A stretch of 10,507 nt of DNA, taken from Desulfobacteraceae bacterium. GTDB lineage: Bacteria > Desulfobacterota > Desulfobacteria > Desulfobacterales > JAABRJ01. Shown piece by piece: positions 1-6,946 of the stretch; position 1 is the first letter of the stretch; the number at the start of each line of letters is the position of its first letter. The stretch lies in the NCBI GenBank assembly GCA_011390985.1, contig JAABRJ010000491.1:1-10507 (forward strand), written 5' to 3'. Under the pieces are notes generated by a model, which saw only the letters and a program-made list of their open reading frames with translations, searched no databases and had not been told where the DNA came from. The translations under genes were made by a program, and so were the position numbers.

Positions 1-386
1 AGGTCTGGCCGCTGCGAGAAATTTTAAGCAGTCTGAGCAAGCGCGAGATGGATCTCATCACTGAGGCGACCGGCGTTTTTCTGCGGGATATTTACGATCA
101 CTGCATCCAGGTGGTCGACACGATCGAATCTTATCGCGACATCCTTTCGGGGATGGTGGATATTTATCTCTCAACGGTCAGCAACCGGATGAACGAGGTC
201 ATCAAGGTGCTGACCATCATTGCAACCATTTTTATTCCGCTCACCTTTGTCGCCGGCATCTACGGGATGAATTTCGTGTATATGCCGGAGCTCAGATGGC
301 CTTGGGGCTACCTGTGGTTCTGGGGGATTGTGGTTGCGACCGCCGCCGGAATGCTGGTTTTTTTCCGACGCAAGAAGTGGCTCTGA
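1..386 (+). CDS. corA: CorA-family magnesium/cobalt channel, C-terminal part (5' end outside window)
   Basis: The frame is open from the left edge (first full codon at 3) to the TGA at 384-386, giving 127 visible residues. An ATG at 48 lies inside the protein, because the codons before it continue a CorA-like sequence (VWPLREILSSLSKRE). CorA proteins are homopentameric inner-membrane channels for Mg2+ and Co2+. The visible part holds the end of the long stalk helix (dense in helix-forming and charged residues up to about base 210). Next comes the first membrane helix, ending in the signature YGMNF (about bases 264-276), whose GMN forms the selectivity mouth. A short periplasmic loop containing MPEL follows, then a second, Trp-rich membrane helix and a basic tail, FFRRKKWL. 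The GMN signature and two-helix C-terminus are diagnostic of the superfamily. Whether it acts as an importer, or as a ZntB-like or CorC-independent variant, cannot be told from the fragment. No cotranscription with the protease gene is evident. Confidence 0.95.
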   Translation, partial: VWPLREILSSLSKREMDLITEATGVFLRDIYDHCIQVVDTIESYRDILSGMVDIYLSTVSNRMNEVIKVLTIIATIFIPLTFVAGIYGMNFVYMPELRWPWGYLWFWGIVVATAAGMLVFFRRKKWL

Positions 387-513
387 GGGACCTGGCGGGC
401 TTTGGGTCGGCCGCCTGCCGGAACACGCCAACCGGTCTTCAGGCCCATATTTCTTTTCAGTACGGCCCGTTCTCAGCAAAGCGCGTGAATAACAATCGTG
501 AGCCCCTTCTGCA

Positions 514-519
514 GAGGAG
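514..519 (+). promoter_or_regulatory. Ribosome binding site deciding the protease start
   Basis: GAGGAG lies 8 bases before the ATG at 528 and is a near-perfect Shine-Dalgarno sequence. A GTG in the same frame at 498 would add ten residues (SPFCRGDTC after the start) that include the ribosome site itself, so the ATG at 528 is preferred. Confidence 0.8.
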
Positions 520-527
520 ACACCTGT

Positions 528-2927
528 ATGGCCGACCCCCGTGAACTGGCCGCAGCCGATCTGAGATGCGCCTGCGATGCGGATTTGTTCGATTTCACCA
601 CCACGGCCGAACTGGAGCCTCTGGATGAAGTCATCGGCCAGCAACGCGCCGTTCAGGCCATTGCCTTTGGGCTGGAAATGGCGAGCCCGGGCTACAACAT
701 TTTCGTGACCGGCCGCGACGGCACCGGCAAGTCCACCATTTCCCGGGACCTCAGCCGCCGCTTTGCTGCCAACCGCCCGACGCCGGACGACTGGCTGATG
801 GTCAACAACTTCAAGGACGAATACCGGCCGCGCGCCATCCGCATGCCCGCCGGGCAGGGGGCCTTTTTTGCACGCAAGATCAGCCGGGTGGTCCAGGACC
901 TCAAGGTCGCCCTTCCCAATGCACTGGAAAATGAATCCTATCTGGAGCGCAAGGGCCATCTGGAAAAAGACTACAGCGAGAAACGCGCCCGCCTGCTGGA
1001 CCAGCTGGAAAAGCTGGCGGCCGCCCACGGGCTTCAGATCAGCCGAACCCCGTCGGGGTTTATCCCGGTGCCGATCATCGACGGCAAACCCGCCACCCAG
1101 GAAACCTTTCACCAGCTGCCGGAGGAAAAGCGCGAGGGAATCGAACGGAGCATTGCCGCCGTGCAAACCGAACTGGAGTCCACCGGCAAGGAGATCGGGC
1201 GCCTGAAACAGGCGCTTCAGAACGAAATTGAAAAGCTGACCGCCGAGGTGGCGAGTTTCGTGGTCGGCAACCGGCTGAGCATCCTCAAGGAAGAATACCG
1301 CGGGTTGGCCGGAATTTTGGGGTTTCTGGACGAATTGCAGCAGGACATCGTCGAGAACGCCGCCCTTTTCGCCAGCGAGGCGGCAGGCGAGGGTCAGGGG
1401 CCCCAGGCCCCGGGCGGGCTGTCGGGACCCCGCAACGACCTGGTGCGCTACGATGTCAATGTTCTCGTGGACCGTTGCACCACCCGCGGCGCACCGGTTA
1501 TCTTCGAATCCAATCCCACCTACCAGAACCTTTTTGGGCGCATCGAGAAGCAAGCCCTGATGGGCACCCTGGCATCTGATTTTTCCATGGTCAAGGCCGG
1601 CTCGCTGCTGACGGCCGACGGCGGTACGCTGATTATGGAGATGGAGCAGGTGCTGCTCAACGCCCACGTCTGGGACGGCCTCAAGCGCGCCCTGCAGAAC
1701 AAACAGCTCCACATCGAAGACCTGGCCGCCGGACCGTTGCTGGGGTCCGTGGGCCTGAGACCGGCGCCGATCCCGATCGACGTCAAGGTGATTTTGCTCG
1801 GCGGCTACGAGTTGTTTCAGGCCCTTCAGGACAACGATTCCAAGTTCAACAAGCTCTTCAAGGTCAGGGCGGATTTTGACGACGAGGTCGAGCGTAGCGC
1901 ATTGACCGTTCAACTCTATGCGCGCTTCATTGCGCGCGTCTGCCGCGAGGAGCAGCTGTTGCCCTTCACACCGGACGGGGCGGCGGCCATCGTCGAATAC
2001 GGGCAGAAGGCAACCGCCAATAAGCGCAAACTTTCACTGCGGTTCGGACAGGTGATCGGCGTATTGAAGGAGGCCGATTATTGGGCGCGGCGCAAAGGGG
2101 TCGAGACGGTCACCGACAGCGAGGTGGTCAAAGCCTTCAGCGAGTTTCGTTTTCGAAACAATCTTTACGAGGAAAAGATCCGCGAGGCATACGCCGACGG
2201 CACCATCCTGATCGACGTGAGCGGCGCCGCGGTCGGGCAGGTCAACGGACTTGCGGTCCACCAGATCGGCGAAATTTCCTTTGGACGCCCCGCGCGCATC
2301 ACCGCCGAAACCTATCTGGGGGCCCCCAACGTGATCAATGTCGAGCGCGAGGCCGACCTCAGCGGCCGGACCCACGACAAGGGTATCTTGATCCTGAGCG
2401 GCTATCTGGGCCGCACGTTTGCGCAGCGCTACCCATTTAGCCTCACCATCAGCGTCGCCTTTGAGCAGAGCTACGCCGGGGTGGACGGTGACAGCGCCTC
2501 TTCGGCGGAGCTTTTTGCCATTATTTCGAGTCTCTCGGACGTGCCCATGAAACAGGGGATTGCGGTTACGGGCTCGGTCAACCAGAAGGGGCGGATCCAG
2601 TCCATCGGCGGGGTCAACCAGAAGATCGAGGGGTTTTTCGAGGTGTGCCAGTCCAAAGGGTTCACCGGCGACCAGGGGGTGGTAATTCCTGCGGGCAATG
2701 TTCACAACCTGATGCTCAAGCGCGCCGTTGTGGACGCCGTGCGCGAGGGGCGCTTTCACATCTACCCGATCCACACCGCCTCCGAGGGCATTGCGATTTT
2801 GACCGGCATGCCCGCAGGGGAGCCCAACCGCTTCGGCACCTACCCGGCCGCCACGGTTTACGGCCGTGCGCAGAAGAAGCTCAAACAATATTTTGACCGT
2901 ACTCAAAAGCAGCGCAATGCGCCCTGA
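528..2927 (+). CDS. LonB-like ATP-dependent serine protease (AAA_32 / Lon_C, family S16)
   Basis: The product is 799 residues, the usual size for this bacterial Lon-like family (E. coli YcbZ/LonH relatives), which lacks the N-terminal substrate domain of classical LonA. It should be a cytosolic ring-forming protease that unfolds and degrades proteins with ATP. The Walker A motif is GRDGTGKST (residues 62-70). A charged, coiled-coil-like helical insert spans about 131-280, as in the LonB/LonC-type helical domain. The second half of the ATPase core follows, with GGTLIMEME (365-373) at the Walker B position and the family motif FKVRADFDDEVER (444-456). The helical lid contains LSLRFG (502-507). 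The C-terminal proteolytic domain (about 555-770) carries the Ser-Lys dyad: Ser658 in GDSAS and Lys699 in GGVNQK. Both catalytic residues and the P-loop are intact, so it should be active. No membrane segment is visible, unlike archaeal LonB. Substrates and induction cannot be read from the sequence, and no convincing promoter or sigma-32 site was found upstream. Confidence 0.93.
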   Translation: MADPRELAAADLRCACDADLFDFTTTAELEPLDEVIGQQRAVQAIAFGLEMASPGYNIFVTGRDGTGKSTISRDLSRRFAANRPTPDDWLMVNNFKDEYRPRAIRMPAGQGAFFARKISRVVQDLKVALPNALENESYLERKGHLEKDYSEKRARLLDQLEKLAAAHGLQISRTPSGFIPVPIIDGKPATQETFHQLPEEKREGIERSIAAVQTELESTGKEIGRLKQALQNEIEKLTAEVASFVVGNRLSILKEEYRGLAGILGFLDELQQDIVENAALFASEAAGEGQGPQAPGGLSGPRNDLVRYDVNVLVDRCTTRGAPVIFESNPTYQNLFGRIEKQALMGTLASDFSMVKAGSLLTADGGTLIMEMEQVLLNAHVWDGLKRALQNKQLHIEDLAAGPLLGSVGLRPAPIPIDVKVILLGGYELFQALQDNDSKFNKLFKVRADFDDEVERSALTVQLYARFIARVCREEQLLPFTPDGAAAIVEYGQKATANKRKLSLRFGQVIGVLKEADYWARRKGVETVTDSEVVKAFSEFRFRNNLYEEKIREAYADGTILIDVSGAAVGQVNGLAVHQIGEISFGRPARITAETYLGAPNVINVEREADLSGRTHDKGILILSGYLGRTFAQRYPFSLTISVAFEQSYAGVDGDSASSAELFAIISSLSDVPMKQGIAVTGSVNQKGRIQSIGGVNQKIEGFFEVCQSKGFTGDQGVVIPAGNVHNLMLKRAVVDAVREGRFHIYPIHTASEGIAILTGMPAGEPNRFGTYPAATVYGRAQKKLKQYFDRTQKQRNAP

Positions 2928-3130
2928 AACGGGTGGCCTGTAAGGTTCGTCACCGGCACTCAGCCAAAACGGGGCCGCATTTCCGCGCGTGCCCCGCGTC
3001 ACTCGGGCTCACCCCCCGGGCGTCGTCGGCTCCCGGCTTGCTCTGAAAGGCCCAATACCGCGCCGGCTTGCGCCGGTTATGTGTGGTTCTTCTGCACAGC
3101 CCATCCTCCGGCGCCGCGAGGACCGCTTTT
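2928..3130. other. Convergent intergenic region, no gene
   Basis: This gap separates the 3' ends of the protease gene (+) and the response-regulator gene (-). It holds a perfect 5-bp GC hairpin at 3063-3076 (CCGGC, TTGC loop, GCCGG). Read on the - strand its loop is GCAA, a GNRA-type tetraloop. The terminator-like hairpin with T-run, listed separately, lies at its right end. Short frames here lack a ribosome site and resemble no family I know. Confidence 0.6.
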
Positions 3131-3132
3131 TT
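3104..3132 (+). terminator. Candidate intrinsic terminator of the protease gene
   Basis: The arms TCCTC (3104-3108) and GAGGA (3118-3122) pair. The stem extends inward by C-G and G-C with one bulged C (3117) around a GCGC loop. After CCGC comes a run of six T (3127-3132). The four bases between stem and T-run make it imperfect, and it lies about 180 bases after the stop codon. The T-run overlaps the TAA stop of the opposing response-regulator gene. The placement between convergent genes fits a terminator. Confidence 0.45.
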
Positions 3133-3784
3133 ACTCTTGGTCGGTGTAACCCTTTTCCATGGCGTATCTGATCAGGTCGGCGTTTTTTCTCACGTCCAAT
3201 TTGTTTTTGATGTTTTTACGATGGCTGTGGACGGTGTGGACGCTGATGAAAAGCAGCGCTCCGATTTCTTTGCTGGTTTTACCCTCGGCGATCAGTTGCA
3301 GGACCTGCTTTTCACGGGCCGTCAGCGGCTCATAGGGCGGATGATCGCTGCCGGGGCCGGTGGGGATAAGATCCGCAGGCACGTCCTGCATGAAAAGTGG
3401 CGAAAGGTAGGTTTTGCCCTTGCGGATGGCGGCGATGGCCTGAATCAGTTCGCTGCCGGAATCCTCCTTGAGGATATAGCCTTTGGCTCCGGTGGCCAAC
3501 GCCAGGTGCAGGTATTCTTTCTTTTTGTGCATGCTCAGAAACAGGATGGCCACCCCGGGATAGGTTTTCCTGATCTCCTGGGCGGCCTCGATGCCCCTCA
3601 AACCGGGCATTGAGACATCCATGATGACCATATCGGGCGTCGTATGGTTCAGGAGCTTCAAGAGCATCAAACCATCGGATGCCTCGCCGACAATCTGCAG
3701 ACCTTTTGCCGCATTGATAAGCTTGGCGATGCCCTCCCGCAGCATGGCATGGTCATCGGCAAGAATGATCCGGTAGGGCGGCAT
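3131..3784 (-). CDS. NarL/FixJ-family two-component response regulator
   Basis: The product is 217 residues, a normal length for a REC plus LuxR-type helix-turn-helix regulator. The ATG at 3784 is chosen because GAGGGGG lies 5 bases before it and the REC beta-1 strand (YRIILADDH) begins at once. A longer frame to 3871 would add 29 unrelated residues. Receiver domain, about 4-120: acidic pair Asp10/Asp11, phosphoacceptor Asp56 in VIMDVSMPG, switch Ser84, and Lys106 in GYILKED, all intact. A short linker (about 125-150) leads to a GerE/LuxR helix-turn-helix (about 154-211) with LTAREKQVLQLIAEGKTSKEI and a recognition helix around SVHTVHSHRKNI. It should bind DNA as a dimer when phosphorylated by a sensor kinase. 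No kinase gene is nearby, so it is an orphan within this window and its signal and targets are unknown. It converges with the protease gene and is read in the same direction as the upstream tamB operon, 306 bases away. Confidence 0.95.
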   Translation of the reverse strand: MPPYRIILADDHAMLREGIAKLINAAKGLQIVGEASDGLMLLKLLNHTTPDMVIMDVSMPGLRGIEAAQEIRKTYPGVAILFLSMHKKKEYLHLALATGAKGYILKEDSGSELIQAIAAIRKGKTYLSPLFMQDVPADLIPTGPGSDHPPYEPLTAREKQVLQLIAEGKTSKEIGALLFISVHTVHSHRKNIKNKLDVRKNADLIRYAMEKGYTDQE

Positions 3785-3789
3785 CGTGT

Positions 3790-3796
3790 CCCCCTC
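3790..3796 (-). promoter_or_regulatory. Ribosome binding site of the response regulator
   Basis: On the - strand, GAGGGGG is followed by the five-base spacer ACACG and the ATG at 3784. It supports the shorter 217-residue start over upstream in-frame alternatives. Confidence 0.75.
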
Positions 3797-4023
3797 GCGC
3801 TTCACAAATCGGATATGTGCGCCAAACCCACGCTTTTCCCGGTTCTCTGGCGCGCGTGGTGTCAATTCCACGATCGCCGCAAAGATCCTGAGATCGACCC
3901 TGGACTGGGTTGGATTCTGGCACGGACGGGTTTTTTTTTCAAGAATTCCGAAACCAATGCTGGCTCTTCGGCCGTGGGAGAACGAAAAGCAGGGGCAGGC
4001 GCGAGACCCGGGCCTGCAGCCTG

Positions 4024-4039
4024 AAAAAGCCGTTCCGGC
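4024..4039 (-). terminator. Possible weak terminator after the tamB-Omp85 operon
   Basis: On the - strand GCCG, a GAA loop and CGGC form a short four-pair GC stem directly followed by TTTTT, about 50 bases after the Omp85 stop codon. A second 5-bp stem at 4079-4063 lies just upstream but has no T-run. The stem is short for an efficient intrinsic terminator, so read-through into the response-regulator gene is possible. Confidence 0.3.
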
Positions 4040-4090
4040 GAGGTGTTGAAGACCGGCCGCATCCGGGCTGCGATCCCGGGGAGGCGTTTA

Positions 4091-6934
4091 TCAGAAGGAA
4101 TAACCGATGGAGAAATGAAACTGGCCGGCACTTTCGCCAGAGCGTTGATCGAGCTTGTGGCCATAGAGGATGCCGAGCGGGCCGATCGGGGTGATATAGC
4201 GCAGTCCTGCGCCGACACTGTCACGCCAGCCGTTTTCGCCCACGGCGCCATCGCTGTCGTTCAGGCGACCGATGTCGTAGAAGAGGGTCAACTCGAAGTC
4301 CAGGCCCAGGTCGATGCGCGTCTCGATGCTGCCCGAAAGCGAGTCGCGCCCCCCCACGGCATCACCGTTGGCGTCGAAGCGCAGCAGGTTTTCCTCATAC
4401 CCGCGCACGTCCCCGATGCCGCCGAGGTAAAAGAGCTGATCTTCGGGCACATCGCGGCTGCCGCCATAAGTCGCGATGTGCCCCAGGCGGGTGGCCCCGG
4501 CGAGGGTCAGGCGCGTCAGCGGGCTCCAGAAACCGCGGCCCTCCAGCCGATACTTGAGGAAATCGTCTTCGGGGTTTTCAACCCCTTTGGAGATATCCAC
4601 CCCAAAGTTCGCGAAAAGGCCCTTGGTGGGGCGGATGAAGGAATCACGGGTGTCGTACTGCAAGGAGGGGGTGGTGACGACAAGGGTGCGGCGCCCCAGT
4701 TCGACGGCAGTGTCGGTGATTTCGCCGTCACCGGTGGCAATTTGCTCCCGGCGCTCCAGCCGGGTGCTAAACCCGCCGCGCCAGTTTTCATGCCATTTGC
4801 GGTTGAAACCCAAAACGGCGCCGTAGGCGCGGGTCTCAAAGTTTTTGTTGAACTCTTCGATGCGCTCGCTGAACAGGCTCAAGGCGGCGGTCGTGCCGGT
4901 GCTCCAGAGGTTGGGGTCCTGGAGTTCCAGTTCGGCGCGGTAGCCGGTCTGATTGACCTGGCCGCCGAGGGTGATCCTGCGGTTCAAGCCGAGGAGATTT
5001 CGGTCTCCCAGGCGGGTGTCGACGAAAAAGCCGGTGTCGCTTTGGAAGCCGCTCTGCAGTTCAAAAAAGTAGGGTTTTTTTTCTTCCAGGTCCGCAAAAA
5101 ATTCGATCTGTTCCCATTTTTCGGGCAGTCCCACGGTGGTGAACTGGACCGCGTTGAAGACATCCAAATTTCTCAGATTGCGCTGGGCCGTGGTTGCCTG
5201 CTTCAGAGAGAACGCTGCGCCGGTCTGCAGTCCGACCTCACGGTCGAGAATGCTTTGACGGGTGCGCAGATTCCCGGCGTATGAGATCCGGCCGTTTACG
5301 ACTGCCGGCCCCTGGTCGATGGCAAAGCGCAGCTTGAGATCGGTGGGGTCGGAGTCCGGGGTGGCGCTCCCGGCAACCGTCACGTGGGGAAACCCTTTTT
5401 CCGATATCAGGGCGGCCAGCGTATTCTCGTCGCTTTTGAGCATGTAGTGACGAAACGGCTCCCCCGGCTGCAACGCAATCGCAGCATAGGCCTGCGCCAG
5501 CGGCAGGGCGTCGATGCCGGTGATTTCGACCGCGCTCACCCGCTGCTGCGGCCCTTCGACAACCTCGAGCGTGATGGCCACCGAGTGACGGTCGGGGCTG
5601 AAGGCCAGCTGGGGAGAAACCGTGACGTCGCCAAACCCCCGGCGCCGGAAAAGCTCCGTGGTTGCGGCGATGTCGGTTTCCAGGGTTTCGGGCACAAACG
5701 GCTTTTTCAGGCGGGTGCCCATCTGCCGGCGAATCGCGTCGGCGGCCAGCGCCCGGTTGCCGCTCAGCGTGATGGCATCCACCACCGTCCGGGGCCCCTC
5801 GATGATGTGGAACACCAGGTGCACCGCCGGTTGCTCCTCGCGGGTAGCGGTGGTCTGCTCGGCTTTGACACCCACATCGCCGTACCCGGCCTGGTGGTAG
5901 CGCAGGCGGATATTGCGGATGGTTTTGCGGACCCCCCGGTTGGCGTGGTTTCCCTCCTGGAACAGGACCAGGTCTTTTCTGAGGGTCCGATCCCGGAAGG
6001 CTTGGTTGCCGTCAAAGTCGACCTGGTAGCGGGGGCCCTCGTAAACGCTCAGCCGGACATCCACGACTCCGCGGGTGGGGTCGCGCGTGACAATCGGGGT
6101 GATTCGGCAGTCGGCAAAGCCTTGGGCGCGGTAGCGGGCGGTCAGGCGCTGGATGTCGGCGGTCAGGGTTTTTTCGATGAAACGCGCTGCGCTGCCAATG
6201 AGCAGGTTGGCCCGCCAAACACCCATGTGAAGTTTCAGCCGGCTTGCGGAAAGGGCGCGGTTGCCCTCGAAGGAAAGCTCCCCCAGGCGGTACCAGAACC
6301 CTGGGTCGACAATCAAACGGATGCGGTAATGGCCGTCAGCCGGATCAAGGCGGGTCAGGGCCTCGACCCGGGGCGCGGCAAACCCCTCCTCCCGGTAAAG
6401 CGCCTCCACCGCTGCCGCCTGAGCCGCCAGGCTGCCCTGCGGAAGCGGGCCGCCGGTGTGGATGCTAAGACGGTTGCGGATGTCACGTGCAAACAGGGGG
6501 GCGGCGTTTTGGATGTGGATGGCCTTGATCCGGCGAAAAGGGGTCAGGGTGAAGGTGAGCACCGGCCCGGCTTGGGTGTCGACGGTATCGGCGTTGATAT
6601 ATTCAAACCGCTTGCAGGCCGCCAGGGCCGCCAGGGCCGCATCGAGACTGGCGGCGGTCAGACGGTCGCCGGCTTTCAACCGCACCAGGCTGCGGCCCAG
6701 GGCTTGCCAGTCGGTTTTATCGCCGGGGTGGCTGCGGATGTCGAGCACCACCGCGGCAAGCGCCGCGCCGCCCTCGCCCGGCGTCTCGGCGCCTGTGGCG
6801 CCTGCCGCCGAAAAAACCGCCAGACAGCAGAGCGCCAGGACTGCCAGGGGCCCCGCGAGCCGCCGGCGGCCGGTGGGGCCGATTAAACAAGGGGGGCGCG
6901 CAGCGGCCGGTTTCAGGGGCGGAAACAGCGACAT
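4091..6934 (-). CDS. Omp85/BamA-superfamily outer-membrane protein, TamA-like, with about seven POTRA modules
   Basis: The product is 947 residues. The N-terminus has a basic stretch (RRR at 23-25), a hydrophobic segment (about 27-45) and a likely signal-peptidase site after ATGA (about 49), so it is exported. POTRA-like modules recur with GN-type turns and GF/GY helices at about 61-132, 134-212, 215-299, 302-380, 382-461, 464-542 and 544-618. From about 620 to the end is a beta-barrel with alternating residues. It contains the superfamily signature VRGY (843-846) in GGIGDVRGYEEN and closes with an aromatic strand ending in Phe947, the usual BAM recognition signal. Such proteins insert or translocate proteins or lipids at the outer membrane. 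The start at 6934 overlaps the tamB stop and has GGAG 8 bases upstream. Linkage to tamB argues for a TamA role. However, TamA of E. coli is about 577 residues with three POTRAs, and BamA about 810 with five, so a BamA-like paralogue dedicated to TamB is an alternative. Superfamily assignment is near certain; the subfamily is not. Confidence 0.93.
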   Translation of the reverse strand: MSLFPPLKPAAARPPCLIGPTGRRRLAGPLAVLALCCLAVFSAAGATGAETPGEGGAALAAVVLDIRSHPGDKTDWQALGRSLVRLKAGDRLTAASLDAALAALAACKRFEYINADTVDTQAGPVLTFTLTPFRRIKAIHIQNAAPLFARDIRNRLSIHTGGPLPQGSLAAQAAAVEALYREEGFAAPRVEALTRLDPADGHYRIRLIVDPGFWYRLGELSFEGNRALSASRLKLHMGVWRANLLIGSAARFIEKTLTADIQRLTARYRAQGFADCRITPIVTRDPTRGVVDVRLSVYEGPRYQVDFDGNQAFRDRTLRKDLVLFQEGNHANRGVRKTIRNIRLRYHQAGYGDVGVKAEQTTATREEQPAVHLVFHIIEGPRTVVDAITLSGNRALAADAIRRQMGTRLKKPFVPETLETDIAATTELFRRRGFGDVTVSPQLAFSPDRHSVAITLEVVEGPQQRVSAVEITGIDALPLAQAYAAIALQPGEPFRHYMLKSDENTLAALISEKGFPHVTVAGSATPDSDPTDLKLRFAIDQGPAVVNGRISYAGNLRTRQSILDREVGLQTGAAFSLKQATTAQRNLRNLDVFNAVQFTTVGLPEKWEQIEFFADLEEKKPYFFELQSGFQSDTGFFVDTRLGDRNLLGLNRRITLGGQVNQTGYRAELELQDPNLWSTGTTAALSLFSERIEEFNKNFETRAYGAVLGFNRKWHENWRGGFSTRLERREQIATGDGEITDTAVELGRRTLVVTTPSLQYDTRDSFIRPTKGLFANFGVDISKGVENPEDDFLKYRLEGRGFWSPLTRLTLAGATRLGHIATYGGSRDVPEDQLFYLGGIGDVRGYEENLLRFDANGDAVGGRDSLSGSIETRIDLGLDFELTLFYDIGRLNDSDGAVGENGWRDSVGAGLRYITPIGPLGILYGHKLDQRSGESAGQFHFSIGYSF

Positions 6935-6946
6935 CAGCGAAACTCC
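6934..6946 (-). promoter_or_regulatory. Translational coupling junction, tamB stop and Omp85 start
   Basis: On the - strand GGAG (6946-6943) lies 8 bases before TGATG, in which the last base of the tamB TGA stop is the first base of the Omp85 ATG. This is a classic one-base overlap for coupled translation and supports both gene boundaries. Confidence 0.8.

Larger units (their letters stand above)
3785..4090. other. 306-base intergenic region between the Omp85 gene and the response regulator
   Basis: No credible gene lies here. Reading the - strand from the Omp85 stop, it holds a 5-bp hairpin (4079-4063, CCGGG/CCCGG, seven-base loop) 11 bases past the stop. A small GC hairpin followed by five T comes next (4039-4024). 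A homopolymer run of nine A (3939-3931; nine T on the + strand) lies in the middle. A TTGACA hexamer (3865-3860) has no matching -10. The response-regulator promoter probably lies in the 3790-3960 part, but I cannot place it. Confidence 0.55.

Noticed and set aside
387..513. Possible promoter or corA terminator between corA and the protease gene
   Set aside because: AT-rich bits such as TAACAAT near 490 have no -35 at a suitable distance, and the GC inverted repeats near 395-420 have no T-run.
171..1913. 580-codon open frame on the - strand opposite corA and the protease gene
   Set aside because: It is antisense to a well-supported CorA end and Lon-like protease, has low-complexity G/A/R/Q-rich composition, matches no family I know, and arises from third-position G/C bias.
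2034..3002. 322-codon - strand frame over the protease catalytic domain
   Set aside because: Antisense to the catalytic Ser-Lys region of the protease and without recognisable domains.
3860..3865. Perfect TTGACA hexamer on the - strand upstream of the response regulator
   Set aside because: The bases 16-18 further on (CCGGGA and neighbours) do not resemble a -10 element, so a sigma-70 promoter cannot be supported.
3931..3939. Nine-T run on the + strand suggesting a terminator
   Set aside because: No stem precedes it and no + strand gene ends nearby; treated as a simple homopolymer.
4043..5284. 413-codon + strand frame opposite the Omp85 gene
   Set aside because: Shadow of the barrel-coding frame; no signal sequence, no domain, no ribosome site.
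6615..6640. Tandem GCCGCCAGG units inside the Omp85 gene
   Set aside because: They encode an Ala/Leu-rich helix in the first POTRA-like module and are explained by codon bias; too short to call a repeat element.
5384..6886. 500-codon + strand frame opposite the POTRA region
   Set aside because: Same shadow effect; the - strand frame has a signal peptide and POTRA repeats.
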